This document shows positions 29,768-41,184 of a DNA stretch of 64,000 bases, piece by piece. The first letter of the stretch is position 1. Each line of letters begins with the position of its first letter. A model generated the notes under the pieces. That model was not told the DNA's origin. It searched no databases and saw nothing but the letters and a program-made list of their open reading frames with translations. A program made the position numbers and the translations under genes. Source of the stretch: Catonia carolina (lineage: Eukaryota > Arthropoda > Insecta > Hemiptera > Achilidae); the NCBI GenBank assembly GCA_035578175.1, contig JAQMRL010000002.1:132992171-133056170 (forward strand). Direction: 5' to 3'.

Positions 29768-30933
29768 TATCTAACAACACAAGTAATGAAAATTATAAAA
29801 AAATCGATCCAAAAAATTGTAAAGAACAGTGTACTCTTACATACAAAAAAACACTGCAAAGTCCAATCTGCAACAAGAGCTTTAAAAATTAATATCAAAT
29901 ATACCAAATTTAACATTGCAGGTACAGCCCTTCCGACTCCTCTTAATAAAATTTATGATTAATTTTTTACCAATTCTAACAGTAGGTATATAACTTAATA
30001 ATTAGGAAATAGCTTATGAAATCTTTTGTCTTTAAATATATTTCTATTGCCATATTATACGAAATTTTTGGTTATCCGAGTTATACTCGCACGGATCACC
30101 GATTCATTACTGTACCACATTCATTGAACAATTCGGTTGTGTTTATAAGTTTTAAAACTAATCGGGGGTAGGATGAGAATCAACGCTGGAGATGAATTAC
30201 AGAGCTTTATTATTATATTTATATTTAAAACAAAGTCAACTTTTAAGTCGCATTAAAGCGTACTCTTTTCTGTCAGTCGTTCTCAGCATTAAACCCAGTA
30301 AATTTGTTTGTTTGTTTATGCATCTCAGTCCGGATGTCGATCCAATAAACATAAATCAGGTCAGCCCATTTCATTTCATTCACAAAGAAAGAAAATTTTA
30401 AAATCCTTTGATCTTTTTAAAACATTATTTTTATTATTATTATTATTATTAAAACAATATACACATTATAAGTAGGTAGTTCTATAGGCACTATCATCAA
30501 CACTTCTATTTTTCTTTCACATATTTAGACTATTAACAGTTTTTGGTGTCAGATTTTTCTATACGGTTAACAACAGCCGCATCATTCCTTCTGTAAATAA
30601 ACTAGAAATTTCTACCTTCTGGAGTTTATTAAACATTAAATAAACATTTTTATCGATTTTTTTGGTATTCCCGGTTCAAGATCACTTTACTTTTTACTTT
30701 TTTCAGGTAGCCTTTAAAGAATACTAATGGCTACATTTATAATTATTTAAGAATAAAATAAAGGAATTAAAGTTAAGTATTTACTTATAAAATGACTTCA
30801 TTTGTTATGCTGTGATTCTTTTCTTCTAACTGTCAATAATTATTTTCTAACAGTTTAATAAAAACTTTTAGTAAATATGCTATAATTTTATATTATTAAT
30901 GTCTTGAAGAAAATAGCTTTAACCAGGGTTGTA

Positions 30934-31951
30934 CAGTAAAACCTCCTCAAAACGACCACGTACGGTGAACTCAATAAGTGGTCGGTTTGAAAGGTGTTCG
31001 TTTTGGAGAAGTGGCGGTCAGGACAATACCCGAATTAAAATAACTTCATTATTATGAAAAGTGTTTGATTATTTACCCCAAAATATTGTTTACATAAAAT
31101 TTTAACAAAAATAAATTATAGTAAAAACATCACTACTTACTAGTCAATACAGCCACTGATGTAACTTTTTTATTAGTAGATCGTGCATGATAGTAGCCTA
31201 CTAAGCACAATCTAAAACTTGCTTAAAATAATAATTCTTAACGTGAGATTCTGTAATTCATGACATATAACTCAAAAATTGTTAAAACTAAGAAAACATT
31301 TTAAAATAAATTGTTATAAAAATTAATTAAAGTAATTTTCGATTGTTGTTTGTTTAACAGCTTGTTTTTTGCAACTATTGTTTTTTCTATAATGGCCTCA
31401 GCTTCTTCCAGCAAATCTAACAGTCGCGGCACTTTTTGTTCTCGGGTCATGTTTTTTAAACCACTGAGAACTTCTAAACTTTTTCCTATTGGGATTACAG
31501 AAACATCTTTAATTCCCTCTATTTCTTCCTCGCCCACGAAGTCACTCTCGTTCGTGCTACTGCCTTCCACCATGCTGTCGTTTTGGCACTGTTCAGTAAC
31601 ATTGTAAACAGATCATTTTCCAACTCGTCATTTTCGTGGCATGTTGGGATGGCTTCTTCACAGTGAACTATGACTTCAAAATTCGCTTGGTGTCCAAATT
31701 GAACTAAATCTCTCTCTTCATTATGAAAATCGTCAGCTATTTTTAAGCCTGCCTTTAATTTCTATTCTATTATTAAATTAAAGTGGTCGCTTTTGCTCGT
31801 TTTTACCGGTCGCGGTCGGATTAGAGAGTGACCGTTTAGCGGAGGTAAATTTTTATGGGGAAGAATAGTTAATATGTTGGTTCCCGAAAAAACTGGTAGG
31901 TTAAAAAAGTTGTTCGCTTAGAAGAGGTGGTCGTTTGTGGAGGTTGTACTG
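30934..31951 (-). mobile_element. pogo/Tigger-like element with partial transposase
   Basis: TA target duplication; ends CAGTAAAACCTCCTCAAAAC and, inverted, CAGTACAACCTCCACAAACG. About 1,018 bp. The 31301-31730 segment codes on the minus strand for the end of a transposase. Confidence 0.85.
31301..31730 (-). pseudogene. pogo-type transposase C-terminal fragment
   Basis: An open stretch (31301-31573) is preceded in another frame by QFGHQANFEVIVHCEEAIPT, so one frameshift separates them. Ends with KQQSKITLINF, resembling the QxxI-TxF tail of pogo transposases. The DDE core is absent. Confidence 0.55.
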
Positions 31952-32039
31952 TATAAATATGATCTGATTATTGTAGATGATAAAGGGTTTCTTCTCGAAT
32001 CCTGACGATGGACAATTTTTCTGTAATGGAGCGAAAATG

Positions 32040-33278
32040 TGACACCTACTCATTAATGAATATTTGTTTATAGATAATGAATATTATTATTATTATTATT
32101 ATTAGAAGATTTAATTTAATGGTTAATATTGAATTTAAATTTATTTGTAATATAATTTTCTGTTTTCCATTTTAAAAATTTCAGTTCAGATGAACCGGTA
32201 AAGAAGATTTGTAATATGTTGGCTTTATTAAGTCGTTGATCTTCTACGCTATTCTAGAGAAGATTTATATCGAAATGATTTGGATGAATAATTAGTTTAA
32301 GTAACAATACTTGTATTTACACTTCCAATTCACTAATTTAATCTTCCACCGTAGGTAGGCTACGCATAAGTCATGAAAAGTACTTCATAGGGTACATGTA
32401 CCCAGGTACACTAAATATTAGTTGAGTAAACTGGGATCGCTATAACATTTTTAATTTGATGTAGCCTACTTTCCGCGCCCCAGAGTTCGAATCCACAGCT
32501 AAAAACTATTTTATAATCACCTTATAGCTTTATCCATAGCTTTACAATCGCCTTTAAACTTCATTTTTCAATAACATTTGCGACCATCTACCAACAAACC
32601 AATATAACAGACGTAATTAAAGTGCAAGTTTCCGTTCGGTCCATGTGTGTTTTCTCCAAGTCAACCGCCTTCCTAGATGGATGCTTACTATGGATTTCTT
32701 TATTATAGATACCCGAGTTTGGAGCCTTGTTTCTTCCACCAAAATTTAGCTAATTTCAATCTGCGTTGTTACACATCAGTTTTATTTTTAATATTTTCAA
32801 TTTTAGCGTTTTTAAATATTGCGATATCTGGATTAGAAGAAAAAATGAGCCAGTTTTTTGTTGCTGCAACAGATCGGATACGTTTAGAGGCTTGTAACTC
32901 AAACACCTCTCGACCGATTTATTTGAGATTTCGCCGGAATATAAACTTGTATGTTGTTATTGTACGCACGAAATTTCAGATTTATAGCGAATTTAAATTT
33001 TGAGTTATTAGGTAGTAAAATTCTGAACCCCTGTTAACTCTGTAACCACTCATTAATTCGGCAATTTCGAAAAATCAGTTTATTCAGTATATATAAAAAA
33101 TGAATACAAATTCATTAATATTATGGAACAGCGATTGACCAGTTCGGTAGATCTTTTAAATATTTAAATAATGGTAGCCTAGATGCTGCAGGGGGTGGAA
33201 GAAGCTTAACCGTGTTGCCGCGTTGTAACTTGGTAGGTCGCTAATAAATTTAAACATAGTTCTGTGCTATAGAAGCAA
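32040..33278. other. Intergenic, simple repeats only
   Basis: An (ATT)n run near 32083-32102 (another at 30428-30450). The 108-codon ORF at 32677-33003 has no recognisable domain or splice context and is probably chance. Confidence 0.4.
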
Positions 33279-34530
33279 AGGGTGTTAACTCCAATTTTAG
33301 TCAACTTTTCCAATTGATTTAACAGTTACCTTTAAAATCAGCACAAAATACTTTATCTATTGATATACAGTGTTAACGCCCATCTGCCTTACCTGAACTT
33401 TTACAGGTTTTAATAACTATCTTATTTTCAAATTTTAAATGTTAATTGTATATGATACTGTTTACCTTTAAATAGAATTTTTTTTAAACATTACTGAGTG
33501 TAGAATTCTGCTTCGGTATTAAAATGGTGTTACCACTAAATAAATACAGTAGAAACCCGTTAATTCATCATCCGTTAATTCGCCATATCCGATAATTCGT
33601 CACCCCTCGGGAAAATTTGTGATTTTTCTTTAGAAAACAACATTGGTACTTAATATTTATGTTTCTAGGTGATAAATTTTAAGTAAATTTTTAAAATTTC
33701 GTATTTGGGAATAGTTAGTAAATACAAAATATGTTTGGTACGCTGGTACCGCCCATCGGTGTACTCGCGTATCGGTGGGGCATGACAACAAGATGGCCTC
33801 CCGGTCGCCAAAATAACTCCCGTTGGTTGTTTTAATCTTAAAAAATATACAGGTCTATCAAAAGTGATTTGATATATGTTTCTAGGTAATACATTTTTAA
33901 AATTACGTATTTGGGAATAGTTACTAAGTAAAAATATGTCTGATACGCTGGTACCGCCCATCGAGTTTACTCGCGTATCGGTGGCGCATGACAAGAAGAT
34001 GGACTCTCGGTTGCCAAGATTACTCCCGGTGGTCGTTTAATCTTAAAAATATACACGTCTATAAACAGTGTTTTGATATACGTTTCTAGATGATAAATTT
34101 TTCAAATTTCGTATTTGGGAATAGTTAATTAAGTAATACAACGGCTATTCGATAATTCGTCTTTTTCGTTACTTCGTCATCCCCTTGGTCCTGAAGGTGA
34201 CGAATTATCAGGGTTCTACTGTATTTCAATAGAGTTTTGTTTCTGTTTGAAAATTAACCTTGCATTAGAGTCACTAATGTAGAAAATATCAAAACAATAA
34301 CACAAAACAGAAGGAGGTAACTTATAGAGTATTAAATGCTATAGGAAGTGTGAGGGGGGTTTAAAAATTCAGAAAGTTACGAAATAATCAAAAGCCTATA
34401 ACCCAGAAACTATATAGGCTGTAAAGTTCTAGTTTAAATACCTACAGAAATTTCGTTACAATAACGAAAAGGAAACATTTTCCGTTTTTGGCTCTACTGA
34501 AAATCACAAAAATGGAGTTAACCCCCTTTA
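33279..34530. mobile_element. Possible TIR element containing a nested pogo-like MITE
   Basis: AAAGGGTGTTAACTCCA at 33279 is inverted at ~34512 (TGGAGTTAACCCCCTTTA). The pogo-like element at 33547-34221 lies inside. Target duplication not clear. Confidence 0.4.
33547..34221. mobile_element. pogo-like MITE with internal minisatellite
   Basis: TA flanks (33545-33546, 34222-34223), ends CAGTAGAAACCCGTTAATTC and, inverted, CAGTAGAACCCTGATAATTC. Most of the interior is a tandem array: units start GTTTCTAG at 33661, 33877 and 34081 (about 216, 204 and a partial 58 bp). Confidence 0.85.
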
Positions 34531-35640
34531 CTTCTTAGGCGCAGAATTAAATACACATTTAAGAACACCATTAGAGCTGAAAGAAATAAAAAGAATTTCG
34601 TTAAACACTTCTGCACGGCCTACAAAATCCGCTGTTCCTCTCTTTTAATAAACTGTGCAAACTGTTAGACAATAAGTTAAGGGTCCTGTTACTAATGCCT
34701 ACTATTTCTTAGTAATGATTTCCGGCTATTTTGAGTGAGTGTGTATGTGTATGTGTGTGTTTTGTAGAACGTATAGTAGGGAATAAGATTTTAATAAGGC
34801 TACTGTAGCTGAACAAGAGTATTCATGGGGAACTGTATACGTCGCTCGTCGGTGTTGTCTTCATTTGACGCACTATCCTTTTTCTAAGATGAGTTTAACA
34901 ACATTTGGTTCTAATTAGGATTTGGAAATGTCTTCCCATCCTTTTGACAACCCCCTCTCTCAAGGAAATATAATTAACCAAACATTCAACCTCAAAGAAA
35001 AAGAATCGCTTCCAATTATGGCGTAAATTTACCTAATTAGAAGTAACTTAGGTCGATTTAATGAAGTGGATACCTAACTGACGTAGGGATGGAACAAAAC
35101 CACGAATCGGTAAGTTAGTTGCTCTGATGGCCTATTTATAATATTCATCTTCCTCACATTCGTCTTCTTTAATAAATAGGTTGTAAGTAGGCATTTCAGT
35201 TTTTACGACCGGCTATTTTAACACACCAAAGATAAAAAAAACACATTTTAAGAGAAATAGCGGGTCTTTTCTGTTACCCCCCCCCTGCATAATTATTCAC
35301 ATTTTGTGGATATTTCGCATGTAGGTATTCTTAGTATTTTTAACGATAAAAACGGGGAAAACATTTTAAAAAATCATGTATCAATATTTTTCAACTTAAC
35401 GTTAAAGTTTTTTTTTCTTTTTCAAGTTAAACTTAAAATATTTATTGACAATTATTAAATTATTTAATAATATTTAATTTAATTATGTTAAATTTATTTA
35501 ATGATGTCATGTACTCAACGAGTTTATATTTCATTATTACATAGCCTACAATAACAATATTGAGAAAAAGCAATTTACCCTACCTATATTTAACCTTAAC
35601 TTGAAGAATATTGGTATAGGATTTTATTAAGTATTTTCCA
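34531..35640. other. Intergenic, nothing recognised
   Basis: AT-rich; a short GT-rich run near 34740 and a C run at 35279. Confidence 0.45.
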
Positions 35641-35644
35641 CGTT

Positions 35645-36000
35645 TTTCATCATCATCTGTCAAGAATTGGGCTCAATGGCCTGTTCCGGCATCCATCTCT
35701 TTTTAGGTCTACCCAAGTCTCGCTTCCCTCTAAGTTTAGGTATATCTCCACGCTCGCAGAGGAAGTCTGCGAGCTGGCATGTGAAGTAAATGGTTGGACC
35801 AGTTTCTCTTAAATATAGACTATTCTTAACGTTTCCAACAGTGACTGAACATTTAACTCGGCGCGGATAGCTTCGTTACGTATTCTGTCTAACAACCTTT
35901 GACTCCCGAAAAATCTCATTACAGAAGCCTGGATACGACATTCATTCCTCTGTAATGACACCCATGTTTCACTTCCGTATGTTATGAGTGGTACAGCCAA
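35645..36000 (-). pseudogene. Non-LTR RT C-terminal fragment
   Basis: Minus strand: AVPLITYGSETWVSLQRNE, then QRLLDRIRNEAIRAELNVQS, a different RT lineage from the 22.3-kb type. The following 150 bp continues the tail (KRDLGRPKKRWMPEQAIE-type sequence). Confidence 0.7.
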
Positions 36001-36216
36001 ATTCTCAAACTGTTTCGCTCACAGCCCAAATTGAGAATCAAAAATTTTCTACCACGCCCAACATTTTTAAACTTACCCTTCTGTTAAAAATAATAACTGC
36101 AATCGATGTTTTTATGATACACTCTTAAAAACACCAATTGCAATTATTGTTTTTAAACGTGGAATTGTTAGGAAAACGTAATTTTTGCCTTGTTTTAATC
36201 AGCAATTGCCTTCCTA

Positions 36217-36387
36217 AACCACCAGAACGCGCCCAATTTCTGTGGGCTTTCTACCGCCCCTCCTAAATGCCTCCAGCGCTCACAAGAGGGCGTTATCGCC
36301 CTTTTTGAGAAAGGTTGATATAGATCAAATGAGCTGAAACTTTTAAATACATTTTTTGAAATGCCTTCACATTTTGGTACTGTCATT
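36217..36387. mobile_element. 171-bp unclassified insertion with 13-bp target duplication
   Basis: AATTGCCTTCCTA occurs at 36204-36216 and again at 36388-36400, exactly bracketing a relatively GC-rich 171-bp insert. No tRNA boxes, A-tail or inverted ends. Contains a 9-bp hairpin around GGGCG-TTAT-CGCCC followed by T-rich sequence (36284-36305). Confidence 0.6.
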
Positions 36388-36400
36388 AATTGCCTTCCTA

Positions 36401-37950
36401 GTGCCGACCACTCGACGCCCTCACCTGTTGTTTTTCTAGAATAGAGTAGAATATTCTATTTATTTTCTATGGAACCTTCGAAAAGTTACATGTTTTTTAT
36501 ATAAAGCGGGTGTCCTTTCGTTAGTTAGTCAGTGTTGTGTGAACAGTTATAAAGATGAGGCATTTCAGAGAAGGGCATCCCAACTTCTTTAAGAAATAGT
36601 AAATTATTAAAGTTTGAAATTGGAGCAAGCCTAATCCGTATTGTTTGTAAGGATGATAAATTATTAAAATGCACGAATTTTTAAAATGAAGTAAAATCTA
36701 AATAGGTAAATATTAAACACTGAATTATTTTACCTTGACCTATTTTTTTGAGAAATTTATTAATGAATATTTTAATAAAACAATTTTGGTTTTTTTCGAA
36801 TTATAAATTTAAACCTTGGACGATACGCTTAGCTGTCTAGTTCAACTCAAGATGGTTATGATTAGATTTTAATTAAATTTTCTTTAAAAAAAATAAATAG
36901 AAATCAATGTTTCAATTTTTAAAATCCTTTTCAATTTTTATGATTTTTCTAGGTCCTCCAAGTACATTGTTTGTAATATTGAGATGTTTCCTTTCCTTTA
37001 AGCCGACGACTTAAAATTAAGGTTTTTGTATAATTCTGATAATTTTGGCGAACTTTTAATACAAATGATTTATTAGATTTTATGTAATTTGAAGGATATC
37101 TCAAGAAAGAGAATTACGACCAATGATTCATTTGTAAATGTAAACTTTTTACAAAACATAACATTAGTTTTCACCGTAATGGTGAGCTCATGTCACCATC
37201 CTTATGTTGTTTGTTCTTCCCGTCCGTCGTCGGTAGCGATGGGAAGATGAAATGCAGCTGTTTTACTTTTTTTAATAACAGGGGAGACATCATCGTCATC
37301 ATAAAATCCCTTCCCGCGCCTTCGTAAAAGTACTCCCTTTTCAACTATCAGCCCGTTAAGAGGATGCGCAAGCCTATTCTAAAATTTATACGGTTTGCGT
37401 CTACTTTAGTGCTGAGGAACTTCCATCTAGCAAAGACCGCTAGGCTGGTGGCACATGGTCCGTACTATTAGACAGCACAATAAATGTCGTAATAATTTCT
37501 AAAAATGACAAAGTAAATTCTACGAAAAATTTTTCCAATCAATTTGGTAACAGGCTAAATATTCTGACGGATTTTGACAAGGCATCCATTCTGAGTTCGT
37601 AAATTAAATCTATTCAAAGATTTTTAACAATGTAAAGGAGGCCTGAAGGAAATTTAAAAGAATCAATTTTATTGATATTAGCTTTTAATACTTTACACTT
37701 TTGACATCGTAAAAATGTGTAAGTATGTGTTATTTCTTTCCGATTGTTTACATTTTTTTCATAGATACTTAAAGTTCTCAAAGTTAAATAAAAACTCAAA
37801 AATATAGTAGACTATAAAAAAAGGTAGCAACCTTTTAAACTCCTATTTTAAATATTGTACAGACTAACAGAAGCGTTTGGCTTGGTGGTAAACCAAATTT
37901 TTCTTTAAAATAATAATGTTATTAGCTGTAACAGAGCACGTTTCCGATTC
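36401..37950. other. Intergenic, nothing recognised
   Basis: A slightly GC-richer stretch at 37200-37470 has no long ORF. No other feature supported. Confidence 0.45.
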
Positions 37951-37954
37951 TACC

Positions 37955-38118
37955 CTCGCCAAGCCGGTCTGTTAGAGAAGTGGTTAGGACAAATAATATA
38001 ATTTGCATGCCAAAAGATCTGGGTTTTATTCCCAGTTACCTGATATTTTTTCATCACTTCTTTTCATCTACCTATCACCATTCACTGTCTGCATTGTGCA
38101 TAACAGTTGGACGTAAAA
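37955..38118 (+). mobile_element. tRNA-derived SINE, copy 4
   Basis: Head GCCGGTCTGTTAGAGAAGTG with a B-box-like CTGGGTTTTATTCCCAG, then the shared tail TTCACTGTCTGCATTGTGCA, AACAGTTGGACGTAAAAAA. The head differs from copies 1 and 2. Confidence 0.7.
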
Positions 38119-38562
38119 AAGGAAATCTAATGTTTTTTTACGAAAATTAATCAAGATGTTTGGAATGGCTTATTTATAATAAATTTAAAAGCTTTATGTA
38201 GAGACACTAGCTTTCACGTAGACACTTGTAAACAATTTTTTAAAAATCATTACGTCTTCTTCGACTACACAATGGAAAAACTGAAATGAAGCAATTTTAT
38301 TGAAACTTGAAAGTTACAAATTTAGCTACATCTATCGTTTAACAAAAAAACACTAACTTTTTTAAGATAATATTTTTTCTTTACTACAGTATAAATAAAA
38401 ACTGTTCAAAGAAACCAAAGTTACCACAAAAGTATATCGAATTAACATACCTCTAACCAGTAAAAGATCCACGTAATGCGTGTAATACGTGTTGAAGTAA
38501 GTAACGTTGCGTAACATAAGCACAAAATTCGTGTTAAAAATATCGGCTACGTTGCTTTAAAT

Positions 38563-39389
38563 TTAAGAGGGGAGTCTACCTTAAAAGATATTTTCTATTT
38601 TATACCAAATTATGCTGAAAAGAATGGTATTATACATTTTTGCAAGAATTCAATTTTACAAGGATTACTCGAAAATCAATATGAAAGTTTAATCATTTTT
38701 CTGACTCCCACTGAATTCTGATTTCCATTGAACTTATTTGACGAGTTTATTAACATAGGTCTATTATTCGGTTCTTTTCTCATTTTCCACATAATTCATG
38801 CCGTATCTAAAATAATGTCGTTCATTTTTACATAAATAAATAAGAACGAAAGCAATGACATAGAAAACTCAACAATTTCTTTGTGATTATTGCGAAATCT
38901 GAACTTCATATCCGTCCGAAAATTGAGATACATTACCTTCCTCAGAAATCATAACTTTTGACCTACTCAACTGATTTCTAAGATTTGTTTTAAAAATTAT
39001 TCAAATTATTTTTGTATTGTAAAGGTAATTCTGTAGGTAGGTACATATTAATCGGTTTTTTAAAAATTATTTTGTTTCGTTGTTGATGAAAACTTTTGCT
39101 AAGCTAATGTTAGAGATATTAAAAAACGTTGAATATAAGAGGAAGGAATCCTGCTAAATTGGCAAAAATTTCATGTCTAAACTACAACCAATTTATGATT
39201 TCTAAAACTAATGACTGCCTCCACCTTCTAACTACTAACCTCCACCTTCATTTTAGATGAGGGTAAAATGTTGCAATAATTTTTAATCTGAATTTAATGA
39301 AAAGAATAACTGCATTTTAGGCACAAAAAAGTTTTAACTAATTTGCACACCAAAAAACCATTTTTTGGAAGTTAGCCTTCCCCCATTAA
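38563..39389. mobile_element. TTAA-flanked MITE, copy 2
   Basis: TTAA-GAGGGGAGTCTACCTTAAAA at the left; AGCCTTCCCCCA-TTAA at the right. Interior matches 282-959. Confidence 0.7.
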
Positions 39390-40009
39390 ATCCGTGTATT
39401 GAAACCAACGATTCAAAAACTACTATATCAACTATTTAAAAATTTGAAAATTGTCATCCAAATTTCTTTTTTAGACTAATTTGGATGAGATTACAAAAAC
39501 GAAGAAATAAATCCAACGTTAAAATAAACAGAGTCCATCGTTTTTAACGCAAACAAATTAAATTAGACAACATCCGTTAAAAGATCGGCAAAAAAAAGAG
39601 TTCAATAAAAAGAAAGATATAATAAAAATAAAGACGTATTTTTTTCATTCTCGTCGTTGCCAAGAAATCTTAGGCTATTATTTGGCTTAGACGGAACAGT
39701 TTATTAGAAAGGGAACAAAAAATGAGTTATAGTACAACAAATATCATCAGAATGACGTGTACATTAACAAAACATAACGTGAGAAACTAACTGAACTAAA
39801 CTGTCATAATTATTTATACTTGGCTTCCAGGAGCAACCATATGCGTTTGCTCGTTTTGGTTTGTTTTTTTTTTTTTAGTTAAGTTACCCGCTACCACTAA
39901 TACATCTCGTTGATAGGCTGGTCTTTTTATTAGAGTACGTTATACACGGCCTCCACTGGTTGATTGTCATATAGTTGGAAAATTCATTACAAAAGATGAC
40001 ATTGTTTAT

Positions 40010-40746
40010 TTAAGGTGAGACTGTTCTATGGTTTTGACTGAAATTTTCGATTTTCGGTTTTTTAAGTTTTTCAGTACTTCAGACCTAGATCTACCAAAAA
40101 AACATTAAATTATGTAAAAAAAAATTTTAATGAAAAAATTAAGTAGTATATATTTAGCATGTTTACCCAGAAAAATTATCATGCTACCAAGAATGAATAT
40201 TTTTTTTGTAATTTTATACTCCTCATTTTAGTGTAAAGGGAATTTCAGTTTTTTTAAATATCTGCATTACTGTTTTTAATATTCTCAAAACTGTTGGCTT
40301 TCTACCCAAATGTTGATTGGAAATTTACATGTTTGTGTTAATTTTGTTTTTGATTTGTGCCTTTTTGTTTTTTGTCTGTTCCTGAAATTTAAATTTTTAA
40401 CATTTAGGTACATTTTTCTCGGAAACAATTAAACCTACCATGTAGAAATTTTTATCAGTTATTCTTCTTGTACATGGACATACACTGGCATTTTTGTGAC
40501 CTCAGATGCTCCCAAAATTAGTAATATACAAAAACACGTAGAAATAAATTTGTAAAAATTCTATGTTATTCGTTATTAATTTTATGGTCCTACAAATTAA
40601 ATTGAAAAAATGCCAGCAGCTAGAGATTCCGAACATCTATAAATGTGTAAAGTTTCATTTCCTTATTTTTAACCAATCCTATGAGAAATGTACCTAAAAA
40701 TTGCAAATTTAACATTGGCGGGATACAAAGTGCAGTCTCCTCTTAA
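40010..40746. mobile_element. TTAA-flanked MITE, copy 3
   Basis: TTAA-GGTGAGACTG at the left; CAGTCTCCTC-TTAA at the right. Interior is diverged from copies 1 and 2. Confidence 0.6.
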
Positions 40747-40865
40747 TGAGTAAATATGGTGGGTTATTGATCATTAAAACTGAGAAGATGGTTGCACCAA
40801 ATTACTTTTATTTCAAAAGTGTTTTTCAATAAAAGTTGTAATGGGTATTTAATAATCTCCTCTTT

Positions 40866-41180
40866 TTTGTCATCAGTCTCTCGACAGGTTTGATACAGTC
40901 TCCAAGCTGTTCTATCTTGCGCAAGTCGTTTCATATCTACATACCTGTAACACCCTACATCTCTTGTAATTTTCTTTACATATTCTAACCGTTGCCTCCC
41001 CCTACAATTCACTTCTTAAATATTGCCCTCCATTATTGATAGACCAATATCTGGATGTCTTAAGATATGCCCCACTAGCCTATCTCTTCTTTTGGTAAGA
41101 TGTTTCCATAGTACTTCTTTTTTCATCCACTCGTCTAAGAATTTAAAAATTACTTATTTTGTCCACCCACCTAATCTTTA
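40866..41180 (-). pseudogene. Non-LTR RT C-terminus
   Basis: Minus strand NCRGRQRLEYVKKITRDVG, then CYRYVDMKRLAQDRTAWR, same subfamily as 22265-22590 and 46008-46490. Confidence 0.7.
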
Positions 41181-41184
41181 CTCA

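Larger units (their letters stand above)
28415..29946. mobile_element. TTAA-flanked MITE, copy 4, split by a Tigger-like element
   Basis: TTAA then GGAAAGTC at the left and GACTCC-TC-TTAA at the right. Removing the nested element at 28993-29767 leaves ~755 bp, similar to the copy at 40010 (737 bp). The right part shares AAATTTAACATTG near its end with that copy. Less certain than the other copies. Confidence 0.45.

Noticed and set aside
31995..32050. Another hammerhead-like core (CTGACGA...GAAA)
   Set aside because: The segment between the core halves does not form a credible stem II.
32677..33003. 108-codon ORF in intergenic DNA
   Set aside because: Low-complexity composition and no homology recognised; chance ORFs of this size occur in 64 kb.
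33665..33994. 109-codon minus ORF
   Set aside because: Lies inside the tandem repeat of a MITE and repeats its own sequence.
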